Shown piece after piece: positions 18,888 to 26,779 of a DNA stretch of 61,474 bases (position 1 is the first letter of the stretch; the number at the start of each line of letters is the position of its first letter). The stretch is taken from the NCBI GenBank assembly GCA_937926515.1, contig CALAZZ010000278.1, positions 1 to 61,474 of the forward strand. The letters run 5' to 3'. The translations under genes were made by a program, and so were the position numbers. The notes beneath the pieces were generated by a model. That model had not been told where the DNA came from. It made no database searches and saw only the letters and a list, made by a program, of their open reading frames with translations. This DNA comes from an uncultured Bacteroidales bacterium (lineage in GTDB: Bacteria; Bacteroidota; Bacteroidia; Bacteroidales; F082).

Positions 18888-19502
18888 TTATTCCTGCTGC
18901 AGATTCATGCGAATGCGGGAAGTAACAATATCAATTGCTACCTGATTGGCACCACCTTGCGGTATAATGATGTCGGCAAATCGTTTTGTAGGGTCAATAA
19001 ACTGCAGGTGCATCGGTTTCACATAATTTTCATAATGCTTAAGCACATCGATAAAAGTACGTCCGCGCTCTTCAATGTCTCTTGTGATGATTCGCATAAG
19101 CCTGTCATCTCCATCAGCATCAACATAGATTTTAATATCCATACGTTTGCGCAGCTCAGGATGGGTCAGAATAAGTATACCTTCAATGATCACCACTTTA
19201 GTAGGCTTCACAGGAATTGTATCTTTGGAACGTGCACAGGTCACATAGGAATAAATAGGCATTGGAATGGTTTCACCCCGCTTGAGCATATCTACATGCT
19301 TGATCAATAAGCTGAACTCAATGGACGAAGGATGGTCAAAATTAATCCTTTTGCGTTCTTCAGCGCTCAGGTGGCCATTGTCACAATAGTAGGCATCTTG
19401 TGAAATCACCGAAACCGAACTATTGGGTAAAGCGCTTATGATCTTCTTTACAACAGTTGTTTTTCCTGAGCCAGAACCACCTGCAATCCCAATAATCAGC
19501 AT
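18888..19502 (-). CDS. udk: uridine kinase
   Basis: 204 aa, the usual length of bacterial uridine kinase. It phosphorylates uridine and cytidine in pyrimidine salvage. The Walker A loop GGSGSGKT is at residues 8-15. The DHPSS motif follows near 55, and the RDIEERG lid motif is near 137-143. It has its own promoter and is not obviously part of an operon. Confidence 0.95.
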   Translation of the reverse strand: MLIIGIAGGSGSGKTTVVKKIISALPNSSVSVISQDAYYCDNGHLSAEERKRINFDHPSSIEFSLLIKHVDMLKRGETIPMPIYSYVTCARSKDTIPVKPTKVVIIEGILILTHPELRKRMDIKIYVDADGDDRLMRIITRDIEERGRTFIDVLKHYENYVKPMHLQFIDPTKRFADIIIPQGGANQVAIDIVTSRIRMNLQQE

Positions 19503-19536
19503 TTATTAAAGGCTTGTGGATTTTTGTCAAAAATAG

Positions 19537-19544
19537 CAAATCTA
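19537..19544 (-). promoter_or_regulatory. -7 element of udk
   Basis: TAGATTTG on the minus strand, 35 nt before the udk ATG. A second overlapping candidate, TATTTTTG, lies at 19528-19535. Confidence 0.5.
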
Positions 19545-19600
19545 TCCTGATAAAAAACTGTAGGGATCACAATTAATTACATGTATTTCTACTAAACGTT

Positions 19601-20950
19601 CTACAACAAGAAACTCATCATAATACCAGCAGCAACGGCAGAGCCGATCACGCCCGAAACATTGGGTGCCATAGCATGCATAAGCAGGTGGTTGGATGGG
19701 TCATAATGCAGGCCTTCGTGTTGCACAACCCTGGCGCTGTCAGGCACAGCAGAAACGCCGGCAGCACCCACCAAAGGGTTGATCTTATTTCCTTGCGACA
19801 GGAACATATTCATAAACTTGGCAAAGAGGATGCCCCCTGCAGTTGCAACCATAAAAGAGATAGCGCCCAAAACAAAGATCAGTAGTGATTCACCGGTTAA
19901 AAATACATCGGCCTGTGTTGAAGCGCCTACAGTGAGTCCAAGCAATATTGTAACAATATCTATCAGCGAATTTCGGGCTGTATCCGCAAGTCGTTTTGTC
20001 ACGCCACTTTCTTTCAATATATTTCCAAAAAACAGCATGCCAAGCAATGGCAGTGCCCCCGGAGAAATGAATGTGGTAAGCAGTAAACCAACAATCGGAA
20101 ACATGATCTTTTCAAGCTTAGATACTGAACGCGGCGGTTTCATCCTAATTACACGTTCTCTTTTGTTGGTCAAAAGCCGCATTATTGGTGGCTGAATTAC
20201 CGGCACTAAAGCCATATAAGAGTAAGCAGCAATAGCGATAGGTCCTATTAGATTTTTTGTTTGATAACCATGAACAATTTCACCATTGGCCAGTTTTGAA
20301 GAAAGAAATATTGCTGTAGGGCCGTCAGCACCTCCAATAATTCCAATTGAACCAGCCTCCGGCATATTGAAACCAAGATACAAAGCCCCTAAAAAGGTAA
20401 GAAAAATACCCACCTGGGCAGCTGCACCAAGCAACATCAGTCGTGGATTGGAGATCAATGATGAAAAATCGGTCATGGCGCCAATACCCAAGAATATCAA
20501 AGGCGGATAAATTCCCTTCATAACACCATAATAAAGGTAATTCAACACACTCCCTTCCTGGTAAATACCAAGTTGAAGATTAACCCCATCTGCCTGAAAG
20601 AATGGAACATTGCCAATAAGAATTCCTGAGCCTATTGGCACCAGCAATAAGGGTTCATAATTATACCTAATCGCCAGGTAGATGAAAAACAATCCTACCA
20701 GGATCATCATCAGGTTCCCTAAAGTGGCATTGCTGAATCCTGTGAAACTGATAAACTTTTGTACTCCTTCTTTTGCTTTTTCAAGCCCATAACCAATGAA
20801 GTTTCCATCACTTTGTGTTTGGTTAATGGCTTGGTCTGTGAGCTGGTCTCCGACTCGTTCAGCCATGCCGGGATTTGTAACTACCAGGAGGTTGATCAAG
20901 GTCAGAAAGGCCAGAATGCCAAATACTGTATATGCTTTTCGAAGGTTCAT
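19601..20950 (-). CDS. mmdB: sodium-pumping decarboxylase beta subunit
   Basis: 449 aa polytopic membrane protein of the OadB/MmdB/GcdB family. It decarboxylates the carboxybiotin carrier and couples this to sodium export. The family hallmark GGADGPTAIF is at about 207-216, with many hydrophobic helices and the C-terminal segment NVSGVIGSAVAAG. The N-terminus carries an extra hydrophobic segment plus linker (about 1-65), longer than in the shortest homologs. It is the last gene of mce-mmdA-mmdD-mmdC-mmdB and starts 2 nt after mmdC ends, so translation is probably coupled. Confidence 0.93.
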   Translation of the reverse strand: MNLRKAYTVFGILAFLTLINLLVVTNPGMAERVGDQLTDQAINQTQSDGNFIGYGLEKAKEGVQKFISFTGFSNATLGNLMMILVGLFFIYLAIRYNYEPLLLVPIGSGILIGNVPFFQADGVNLQLGIYQEGSVLNYLYYGVMKGIYPPLIFLGIGAMTDFSSLISNPRLMLLGAAAQVGIFLTFLGALYLGFNMPEAGSIGIIGGADGPTAIFLSSKLANGEIVHGYQTKNLIGPIAIAAYSYMALVPVIQPPIMRLLTNKRERVIRMKPPRSVSKLEKIMFPIVGLLLTTFISPGALPLLGMLFFGNILKESGVTKRLADTARNSLIDIVTILLGLTVGASTQADVFLTGESLLIFVLGAISFMVATAGGILFAKFMNMFLSQGNKINPLVGAAGVSAVPDSARVVQHEGLHYDPSNHLLMHAMAPNVSGVIGSAVAAGIMMSFLL

Positions 20951-20952
20951 GG

Positions 20953-21387
20953 TTATTCGATTTCTAATAAAACATCGCCCTGCATGACATTATCTCCTAC
21001 ACTCACTTTTATGGCCTTAATTTCACCATCCTTCTCTGCCATAAGATTATTCTCCATCTTCATGGCTTCATACACGAGCAGTTTATCATTCCGTTTGATC
21101 CTATCGCCTGGTTTTACAAATATTTGCATGATGGTACCAGGTAATGGCGCCCTTATTTCATGCACAGTGATTTTAGGTTTATCCGTTTTCTTGATCTCGT
21201 GTGATCCTGCGGGGTTAGGAACGGTTGGTCTTACCAGTATGGGCGTTTTTGACTCTGTTTTTTTACGCTCAATTTCCACATGATAAAGTGTACCATTTAC
21301 CTCTATTTCAGCAAGGTTGCCTTCGAGTTTGATCACTTCAACCTCGTAGTCGTTTCCGCTTATATTAAATTTAAAATTTTTCATCAT
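20953..21387 (-). CDS. mmdC: biotin carboxyl carrier subunit
   Basis: 144 aa. The C-terminal biotinyl domain (about 75-144) contains the EAMKMEN motif; Lys110 is the predicted biotinylation site. A polar, proline-containing linker joins it to a small N-terminal domain. It carries CO2 from the carboxyltransferase MmdA to the membrane subunit MmdB. It lies 6 nt after mmdD and 2 nt before mmdB. Confidence 0.94.
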   Translation of the reverse strand: MMKNFKFNISGNDYEVEVIKLEGNLAEIEVNGTLYHVEIERKKTESKTPILVRPTVPNPAGSHEIKKTDKPKITVHEIRAPLPGTIMQIFVKPGDRIKRNDKLLVYEAMKMENNLMAEKDGEIKAIKVSVGDNVMQGDVLLEIE

Positions 21388-21393
21388 TGATTA

Positions 21394-21762
21394 TTATCTA
21401 TTGAAATTTCTCATTCCATAAATCTTTGAGCTCCATGGTGAATATGCTTTGGATACTTTCTTAATAGTTATGATATTACTTTCCTCATCATGTAATTCTG
21501 TTGATAGGTATAGTGCCATTCCAATGGCGGCAGTCACTTCGCCGGGGACAGATAATTCATGGTTGACCAATGAATGATCGAGTTTACCTTGTTTACGCAA
21601 CCTGCTTTTAATTTGCATATTAAGCACTTTGGATAAGTTGTCGAAAAAGTAATAGAGCACCACAAGTGCGCTAAAAACGATAAGATAGCCCACAATTGAA
21701 ATCACTATACCCTCAATAAGTGTGCTCTCCGGAACCTCCATAAAATCGATTAAAAGAGTCAT
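21394..21762 (-). CDS. mmdD: OadG-type small membrane subunit
   Basis: 122 aa with one N-terminal transmembrane helix (about 15-40) followed by a charged cytosolic tail, the usual layout of OadG/MmdD subunits, which stabilise the decarboxylase complex. Sequence similarity in this family is low, so the call rests on size, topology and position between mmdA and mmdC. It starts 1 nt after the mmdA stop codon. Confidence 0.8.
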   Translation of the reverse strand: MTLLIDFMEVPESTLIEGIVISIVGYLIVFSALVVLYYFFDNLSKVLNMQIKSRLRKQGKLDHSLVNHELSVPGEVTAAIGMALYLSTELHDEESNIITIKKVSKAYSPWSSKIYGMRNFNR

Positions 21763-21763
21763 A

Positions 21764-23323
21764 TTATAATGGTAAGTTTGAGTGTTTTTTAGGTGGGTTG
21801 GTGTCCTTCTTTGTTGCCAGCGCCTGTAAAGCTCTGATGACCCTAAATCGCGTATTTCTGGGTTCGATCACATCATCTATATAACCATATTTAGCGGCTT
21901 CGTATGGGTTGGCAAATTTTTCACGATATTCTTCTTCTCTTTCACGGATAAAAGCCGCACGTTGCTCAGGATCTTTGATGGCCAATATTTTTTTACCCTC
22001 TAAAACCTCAATAGCACCAGCCGGCCCCATTACGGCAATTTCAGCTGAGGGCCAGGCATAATTAATATCGGCACGCAACTGTTTTGATCCCATCACATCG
22101 TGTGCACCGCCGTAGGATTTCCTTAAGGTAACTGTTACTTTCGGTACAGTTGCTTCTCCGTAGGCGTAAAGCAATTTGGCACCATGAATTATTATTCCCC
22201 CATACTCCTGTGCGCTGCCAGGCAAGAAACCGGGCACATCCACAAGGGTGACGATAGGAATATTGAACGCATCACAAAAACGAACAAAACGGGCTGCTTT
22301 GCGCGAAGCATCGATATCCAGAACTCCAGCAAGAAAATTGGGCTGGTTGGCTACAATTCCAACTGACATTCCATTGAATTTGGCAAATCCGGTCACAATG
22401 TTTTTAGCATAATTCCGCTGTATCTCCAAAAATTCGCCATAATCTACAATGGAATGAATAACATCCGTTACATCATACGGTTTGTTTGGATTATCGGGAA
22501 TTATCTGGTTGAGCGCATCTTCCAGGCGGTTTATTGGATCAGTGCATTCACTCATCGGAGGTTCTTCAAGGTTATTCTGAGGGATGTAGGAAAGCAATTT
22601 GCGAATGAGCAGAATGCCTTCCTCCTCGTTGGTGACCACAAAGTGGCTTACACCCGACTTGCTGCCATGTACCCAGGCTCCTCCCAAATCTTCGGTTGTT
22701 ATATCTTCGCCGGTTACGGTTTTCGTAACCTTTGGCCCAGTAACAAACATATAGCTTGATGTTTCACTCATAAGGATGAAATCCGTAAGTGCAGGCGAAT
22801 AAACCGCACCACCGGCACAAGGTCCAAATATGGCTGATATTTGGGGAATGACGCCCGAAGCCATGATGTTGCGCTGAAAAATATCAGCATATCCGGCCAG
22901 GCTTCTGACACCCTCCTGTATGCGTGCACCCCCGCTATCGTTTATCCCAATAACCGGTGCACCCACTTTCATGGCTTGGTCCATGACTTTGCATATCTTT
23001 GCTGCAAAGGTTTCGGAAAGTGAACCTCCAAAAACGGTAAAATCTTGTGAGAATACATATACAACACGACCGTCAATGGTTCCATGGCCAGTGACGACAC
23101 CATCTCCCAGATATTGCTGATCGGCAAGGCCAAAATCGGTGGTCCGATGAGTTACGAACATATCAAACTCCTCAAAACTGCCCTCATCCAGCAACAACTC
23201 TATTCGCTCGCGCGCGGTGAATTTTCCTTTAGAGTGCTGCGATTCAATGCGGGCCTGCCCACCCCCTAATTTTGCTTGTACTCTCTTGTCTAGCAGTTTT
23301 TGTACTTTCTGTTCAATTGACAT
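21764..23323 (-). CDS. mmdA: methylmalonyl-CoA decarboxylase alpha subunit (carboxyltransferase)
   Basis: 519 aa, the normal length for this family and for propionyl-CoA carboxylase beta chains. It transfers the carboxyl group from (S)-methylmalonyl-CoA to biotin. Motifs seen: FTARERIELLLDEGSFEE near the N-terminus, INDSGGARIQEGV, FGPCAGGAVYSPA and the C-terminal GGAHDVMGSKQL with AEIAVMGPAGA. With mce upstream and mmdDCB downstream the decarboxylase role is more likely than propionyl-CoA carboxylation, since no biotin carboxylase gene is nearby. Confidence 0.93.
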   Translation of the reverse strand: MSIEQKVQKLLDKRVQAKLGGGQARIESQHSKGKFTARERIELLLDEGSFEEFDMFVTHRTTDFGLADQQYLGDGVVTGHGTIDGRVVYVFSQDFTVFGGSLSETFAAKICKVMDQAMKVGAPVIGINDSGGARIQEGVRSLAGYADIFQRNIMASGVIPQISAIFGPCAGGAVYSPALTDFILMSETSSYMFVTGPKVTKTVTGEDITTEDLGGAWVHGSKSGVSHFVVTNEEEGILLIRKLLSYIPQNNLEEPPMSECTDPINRLEDALNQIIPDNPNKPYDVTDVIHSIVDYGEFLEIQRNYAKNIVTGFAKFNGMSVGIVANQPNFLAGVLDIDASRKAARFVRFCDAFNIPIVTLVDVPGFLPGSAQEYGGIIIHGAKLLYAYGEATVPKVTVTLRKSYGGAHDVMGSKQLRADINYAWPSAEIAVMGPAGAIEVLEGKKILAIKDPEQRAAFIREREEEYREKFANPYEAAKYGYIDDVIEPRNTRFRVIRALQALATKKDTNPPKKHSNLPL

Positions 23324-23485
23324 GCGCTATCTTATTTATAAAAAATTTATATCTAATTTAAGTTTAAACGATCATCAAATGGATGTTTTGATTAAACATA
23401 CATCTGGTTAAGTTCAAAATTATTGATTCTGAACAGGATTATACTTATCAAAAAAAAATCCAAATATGTGAGTTTAACTTGTTGC

Positions 23486-23893
23486 TTACTTCTTACTCTC
23501 ACAAAATTCTGTCAACACACCAAAAGTTGATTTAGGGTGGAGAAAAGCGATCGACATACCTTCCGCCCCCTTTCTGGGTTGTTCATCAATGAGCCTAATA
23601 CCTTGTGCTTTGGTCGCTGCCAAGGTATCTTCAATGCCTTTAACTGCAAAAGCAATATGATGCACACCTTCTCCTTTTTTCTCAATAAACTTACCTACAG
23701 GACCTTCCGGATCAGTGCTTTCCAGTAGTTCGATCTTGGTATCACCTATTTTAAAAAAAGCGGTTTTAACTTTTTGGTCTTTAACTTCTTCAATGGCATA
23801 ACAAGGTGTTCCCAACAACTTTTCATAGTATGGAATGGTCTCATCCAGGCTTTTAACTGCGATTCCAATATGTTCAATATGAGTAGGTTTCAT
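23486..23893 (-). CDS. mce: methylmalonyl-CoA epimerase
   Basis: 135 aa vicinal-oxygen-chelate protein that interconverts the (R)- and (S)-forms of methylmalonyl-CoA. The start MKPTHIEHIGIAVKSLDETIPYY supplies the first metal His. GEGVHHIAFAV supplies the second, and a Glu near LTEFCE the third. It is the first gene of the mmd operon, 162 nt before mmdA. The pathway is succinate to propionate with sodium export. Confidence 0.95.
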   Translation of the reverse strand: MKPTHIEHIGIAVKSLDETIPYYEKLLGTPCYAIEEVKDQKVKTAFFKIGDTKIELLESTDPEGPVGKFIEKKGEGVHHIAFAVKGIEDTLAATKAQGIRLIDEQPRKGAEGMSIAFLHPKSTFGVLTEFCESKK

Positions 23894-23903
23894 TTCAGAA
23901 TTA

Positions 23904-23925
23904 TTTTGTGAAATTTTTCACAAAA
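23904..23925. promoter_or_regulatory. CRP-type palindrome over the mmd promoter
   Basis: A perfect 10-bp inverted repeat around 2 nt. Its core, TGTGA (23907-23911), N6, TCACA (23918-23922), matches the classical CRP half-site pair exactly. It overlaps the -7 element TACTTTTG (minus, 23921-23928), and its centre lies near the predicted start of transcription, so repression by a CRP/FNR-family regulator is the simplest reading. Confidence 0.7.
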
Positions 23926-23928
23926 GTA
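23921..23928 (-). promoter_or_regulatory. -7 element of the mmd operon
   Basis: TACTTTTG on the minus strand, 28 nt upstream of the mce ATG. It overlaps the palindrome at 23904-23925. Confidence 0.6.
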
Positions 23929-24089
23929 AATAAAATTTCCAAGATGATTTTATTATTCGATCAGTTTTCTGGGGGCAGAGGATTATTTTAATTCAATATA
24001 AATTACTAATATTCTGCGTTTTTCGTTAAGTTACTTTTAATGCGTAATCCTTGAAAAGGCAAATTCAAGATAGAAAGTTGAATTAGGCT

Positions 24090-25475
24090 TTACTTGTGTA
24101 CTTTACGTATGAATTGTTCCACTTCGGGTACTCCGCCCTGGTATACTAAATAGCCATTGTATGGTTCACGGGAGGTAATTTCATCATTCACGGGAGTGAG
24201 CATAAGACGTTTTACCTCTTCATGATCATCGGTTTGTCCCAACACCCAGCCTAGTTTTACCCAGGCCACCTCAGGAAGCATATTTCCGGCAGGAATTATG
24301 CCTTTAGCCATCATGTCCCGTCCGGTATCATAGACAAACATATGCACATAGCCCCAAATGGTCTGTAATGTCATAAACATATGCACGCCTTTGGCTTGTG
24401 CACGTTCAATGGCAGGATACAATTCCTTGTTCACATGGCCCAGTCCGGTCCCAACAATGACAATTCCTCTGTATCCGGCATCAACAATCGCGTCAATGGT
24501 ATCGGGTTTCATGCCGGGATAGTAATACAACATGGTTACTTCATCACTAAAATAAGGCATGATCTTTACATGTTTATCCTGACGCCGCTTGTTGTATTTT
24601 TTGTGTATCGGAGTGATCTTTTTCCTATTGATCATCGCGATAGGTGTGTCTCCAATGGTGCGGAATGTGGATCGATAACTGGAGTGCATTTTTCGCACTC
24701 GGGTTCCTTTATGAAGCAATCCATATTCGTCAGAAGTAGGGCCAAACATACATACCATGACCTCGGCAATATCTGAGTGTCCGGCAGCTTTCATGGCGTG
24801 CATTAAATTAAGTGCTGCATCTGAACTAGGCCTGTCGCTTGAACGCTGAGAGCCAACCAAAACAACAGGAACCGGCAAATTCTGACACATAAATGTGAGG
24901 GCAGCACCGGTATGATGAAGGGTGTCGGTACCATGCCCGATCACAATGCCATCGATCCCATTTTCGATTTCACGACCAATGGCTTTGGCAAGTGACATGT
25001 ATTGCTTTGGCCCCATGTTTTCACTAAAAACAGCAAAAAGCTTTTCAGTCTCCAGGTTGCAGATATCAGCCAATTCTGGCACAGCGCCATAGAGTTCACC
25101 AGGTGAAAACGCTGGTATGACTGCTCCTGTACGATAATCAAGGCGACTGGCAATGGTACCGCCAGTGCCGAACAACTTCACTTTAGGTAAGCCTTCTGTA
25201 ACCGGAAATTCTTTCTCAGGGATCTTGTAGTTGGCCTTTTTGTAACCTGTTTCACGTATTGAATCAATGGTTTTCACATCGATCCCAATATTATATCCGG
25301 TAGGAATTTTGAGTACGATATGTTGGTCATCATCGTTCTCAGATCGTGGAAGTATGGTGCCTACAAATTTACCGCGACTTGTATCAACTTCGGCCTGTCC
25401 CCAAACACGGGTGTTGTATTTCTTCAGGATGACCAGCGCATCCCCTTTGTATCCCTGAAATATGTCTTCACCCAT
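24090..25475 (-). CDS. gatD: GatD, amidotransferase asparaginase-like subunit (archaeal type)
   Basis: 461 aa. The N-terminal barrel-like domain (about 1-95) present in GatD but absent from plain asparaginases is followed by the AnsA-like catalytic domain. Catalytic signatures: GTGGTIAS (103-110, Thr107), HGTDT (181-185, Thr183 and Asp184), GSQRSSDRPSSD (208-219), and Lys262 in RVRKMH. In GatDE this subunit releases ammonia from glutamine for conversion of Glu-tRNA-Gln to Gln-tRNA-Gln. The family is described as archaeal. Here it lies downstream of gatE and an M28 peptidase gene on the same strand (55-nt gap). A plain asparaginase is unlikely given the N-terminal domain and the gatE partner. 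Confidence 0.92.
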   Translation of the reverse strand: MGEDIFQGYKGDALVILKKYNTRVWGQAEVDTSRGKFVGTILPRSENDDDQHIVLKIPTGYNIGIDVKTIDSIRETGYKKANYKIPEKEFPVTEGLPKVKLFGTGGTIASRLDYRTGAVIPAFSPGELYGAVPELADICNLETEKLFAVFSENMGPKQYMSLAKAIGREIENGIDGIVIGHGTDTLHHTGAALTFMCQNLPVPVVLVGSQRSSDRPSSDAALNLMHAMKAAGHSDIAEVMVCMFGPTSDEYGLLHKGTRVRKMHSSYRSTFRTIGDTPIAMINRKKITPIHKKYNKRRQDKHVKIMPYFSDEVTMLYYYPGMKPDTIDAIVDAGYRGIVIVGTGLGHVNKELYPAIERAQAKGVHMFMTLQTIWGYVHMFVYDTGRDMMAKGIIPAGNMLPEVAWVKLGWVLGQTDDHEEVKRLMLTPVNDEITSREPYNGYLVYQGGVPEVEQFIRKVHK

Positions 25476-25530
25476 AGGGGTCGAAATTATGATGTGTTTA
25501 TCTATTTTTTCTCTATCAAATCAAGCCTTA

Positions 25531-26772
25531 TCACCGGCTTTTTGCAATTTTAATTACAAACTGATCATCAGGTGTTTGTATTCTGCATAGGTAGAAGCCT
25601 GGGTTCAATCCCAGGGCATTCCAATTCATGCTGTGCGCTCCGGATTGATGCCATGCTTGGGTCTGGCCGTCCACCAGTCTTCCTGCCGCATCAAAAAAAT
25701 CAATCTTGACATAGCCGGGCTTACTTAAATAATAATTGATCGTTGTTTGACCATCAAACGGATTGGGATAAGTTGTAAATTTTGAAGCAAGAGCATTCCT
25801 TTCTTCTATAGTAGTCGGCAAACCCAATCCATTTTGGTGAATCAATATTCCCAGCGAAATCTTTACCACTTCAGCTGCATAATCTTTATTCGTGGTCGAA
25901 ACAAGATCATTTATGGTATGATAATAGGGTGTGAATTGATCTTCAATAAAGAACACAGCCGGATATCCATTTGAATAAAACGCCCAACTATCAGAGTACT
26001 GAATGCTCTGTGTCGTTTCAACAAAGCCCAGCATGGTGAAATTATTGATCATATATTTAGCCAAATTAGTCGCCCATTGCGAGTTGGAATACTTCTGAAT
26101 TTTAATCTTCCACTGGCTTTCAGGTAGTGTGCAGTAACTGATCATATCATTGTTCACCATCAATTTAATATCCATATTCGAAGCTGCGGCATTGTTCGCA
26201 TAATTCCATGCACCATGCAGGCCCAACTCCTCGGCAGCAAAAGTGATAAACTTAATGGTCGATTCCGGTACATAGCCATATGTTTTCATAATACGGGCCA
26301 CTTCGAGTGCTCCGGCAACACCGCTGGCATTGTCATCAGCACCCGGAGCAATAACAAAAGGATTGCTTGAGGAAGGAACAATAGCATCATGATGTGCTCC
26401 CAGAACATACACCTGATCAGGATAGGTATGGCCCTCGTAAGTGCTTACCACATTGTATTGCCAGGTTGAATACCAGCTGCCATTATACGAAGTGTTCAAA
26501 AGGAAACTATCAAGCCGCGTATCCTCATATCCAAAACTAATGAATTTATTCTTGATCCATGCAGCAACCTCCCTTCTGTTGTCAGCCAGGCAAAATCGTG
26601 TGCCCATATCTTCAAGACTTTGCATATAGGACTGTATACTGTCAGCGTTAATATAATCGATATAGGAAACAATAGTTGAATCAATGGCCGGATTCCCCGG
26701 TAGGTAGTGCTGTGCTTTTACAGGTATAGACATGACCATCAATGTGATAACAAACAGATAAATATTCTTCAT
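25531..26772 (-). CDS. secreted M28 zinc peptidase with T9SS sorting domain
   Basis: 413 aa from the chosen start (MKNIYLFVITLMVMSIPVKA, a signal peptide); the longer frame to 26832 would overlap gatE. The M28 metal ligands are seen in LGAHHDA, GADDNASG, AAEELGLHG and YYHTIND. They define a two-zinc aminopeptidase or carboxypeptidase-like enzyme. The last 75-80 residues (YPNPFDG to IKIAKSR) are a T9SS type A sorting domain, so the enzyme acts outside the cell. It begins 7 nt after the gatE stop codon, so it is in one transcript with gatE and likely gatD. No functional link to tRNA amidation is obvious. Confidence 0.9.
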   Translation of the reverse strand: MKNIYLFVITLMVMSIPVKAQHYLPGNPAIDSTIVSYIDYINADSIQSYMQSLEDMGTRFCLADNRREVAAWIKNKFISFGYEDTRLDSFLLNTSYNGSWYSTWQYNVVSTYEGHTYPDQVYVLGAHHDAIVPSSSNPFVIAPGADDNASGVAGALEVARIMKTYGYVPESTIKFITFAAEELGLHGAWNYANNAAASNMDIKLMVNNDMISYCTLPESQWKIKIQKYSNSQWATNLAKYMINNFTMLGFVETTQSIQYSDSWAFYSNGYPAVFFIEDQFTPYYHTINDLVSTTNKDYAAEVVKISLGILIHQNGLGLPTTIEERNALASKFTTYPNPFDGQTTINYYLSKPGYVKIDFFDAAGRLVDGQTQAWHQSGAHSMNWNALGLNPGFYLCRIQTPDDQFVIKIAKSR

Positions 26773-26779
26773 GGTTTTT

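Noticed and set aside
21764..23323. Calling mmdA a propionyl-CoA carboxylase beta chain
   Set aside because: The neighbours are mce and the three remaining decarboxylase subunits, and no biotin carboxylase gene is present in the window.
24062..24084. 7-bp AT-rich hairpin after gatD as a terminator
   Set aside because: Stem is weak and only loosely followed by a T-run; not listed as a feature.
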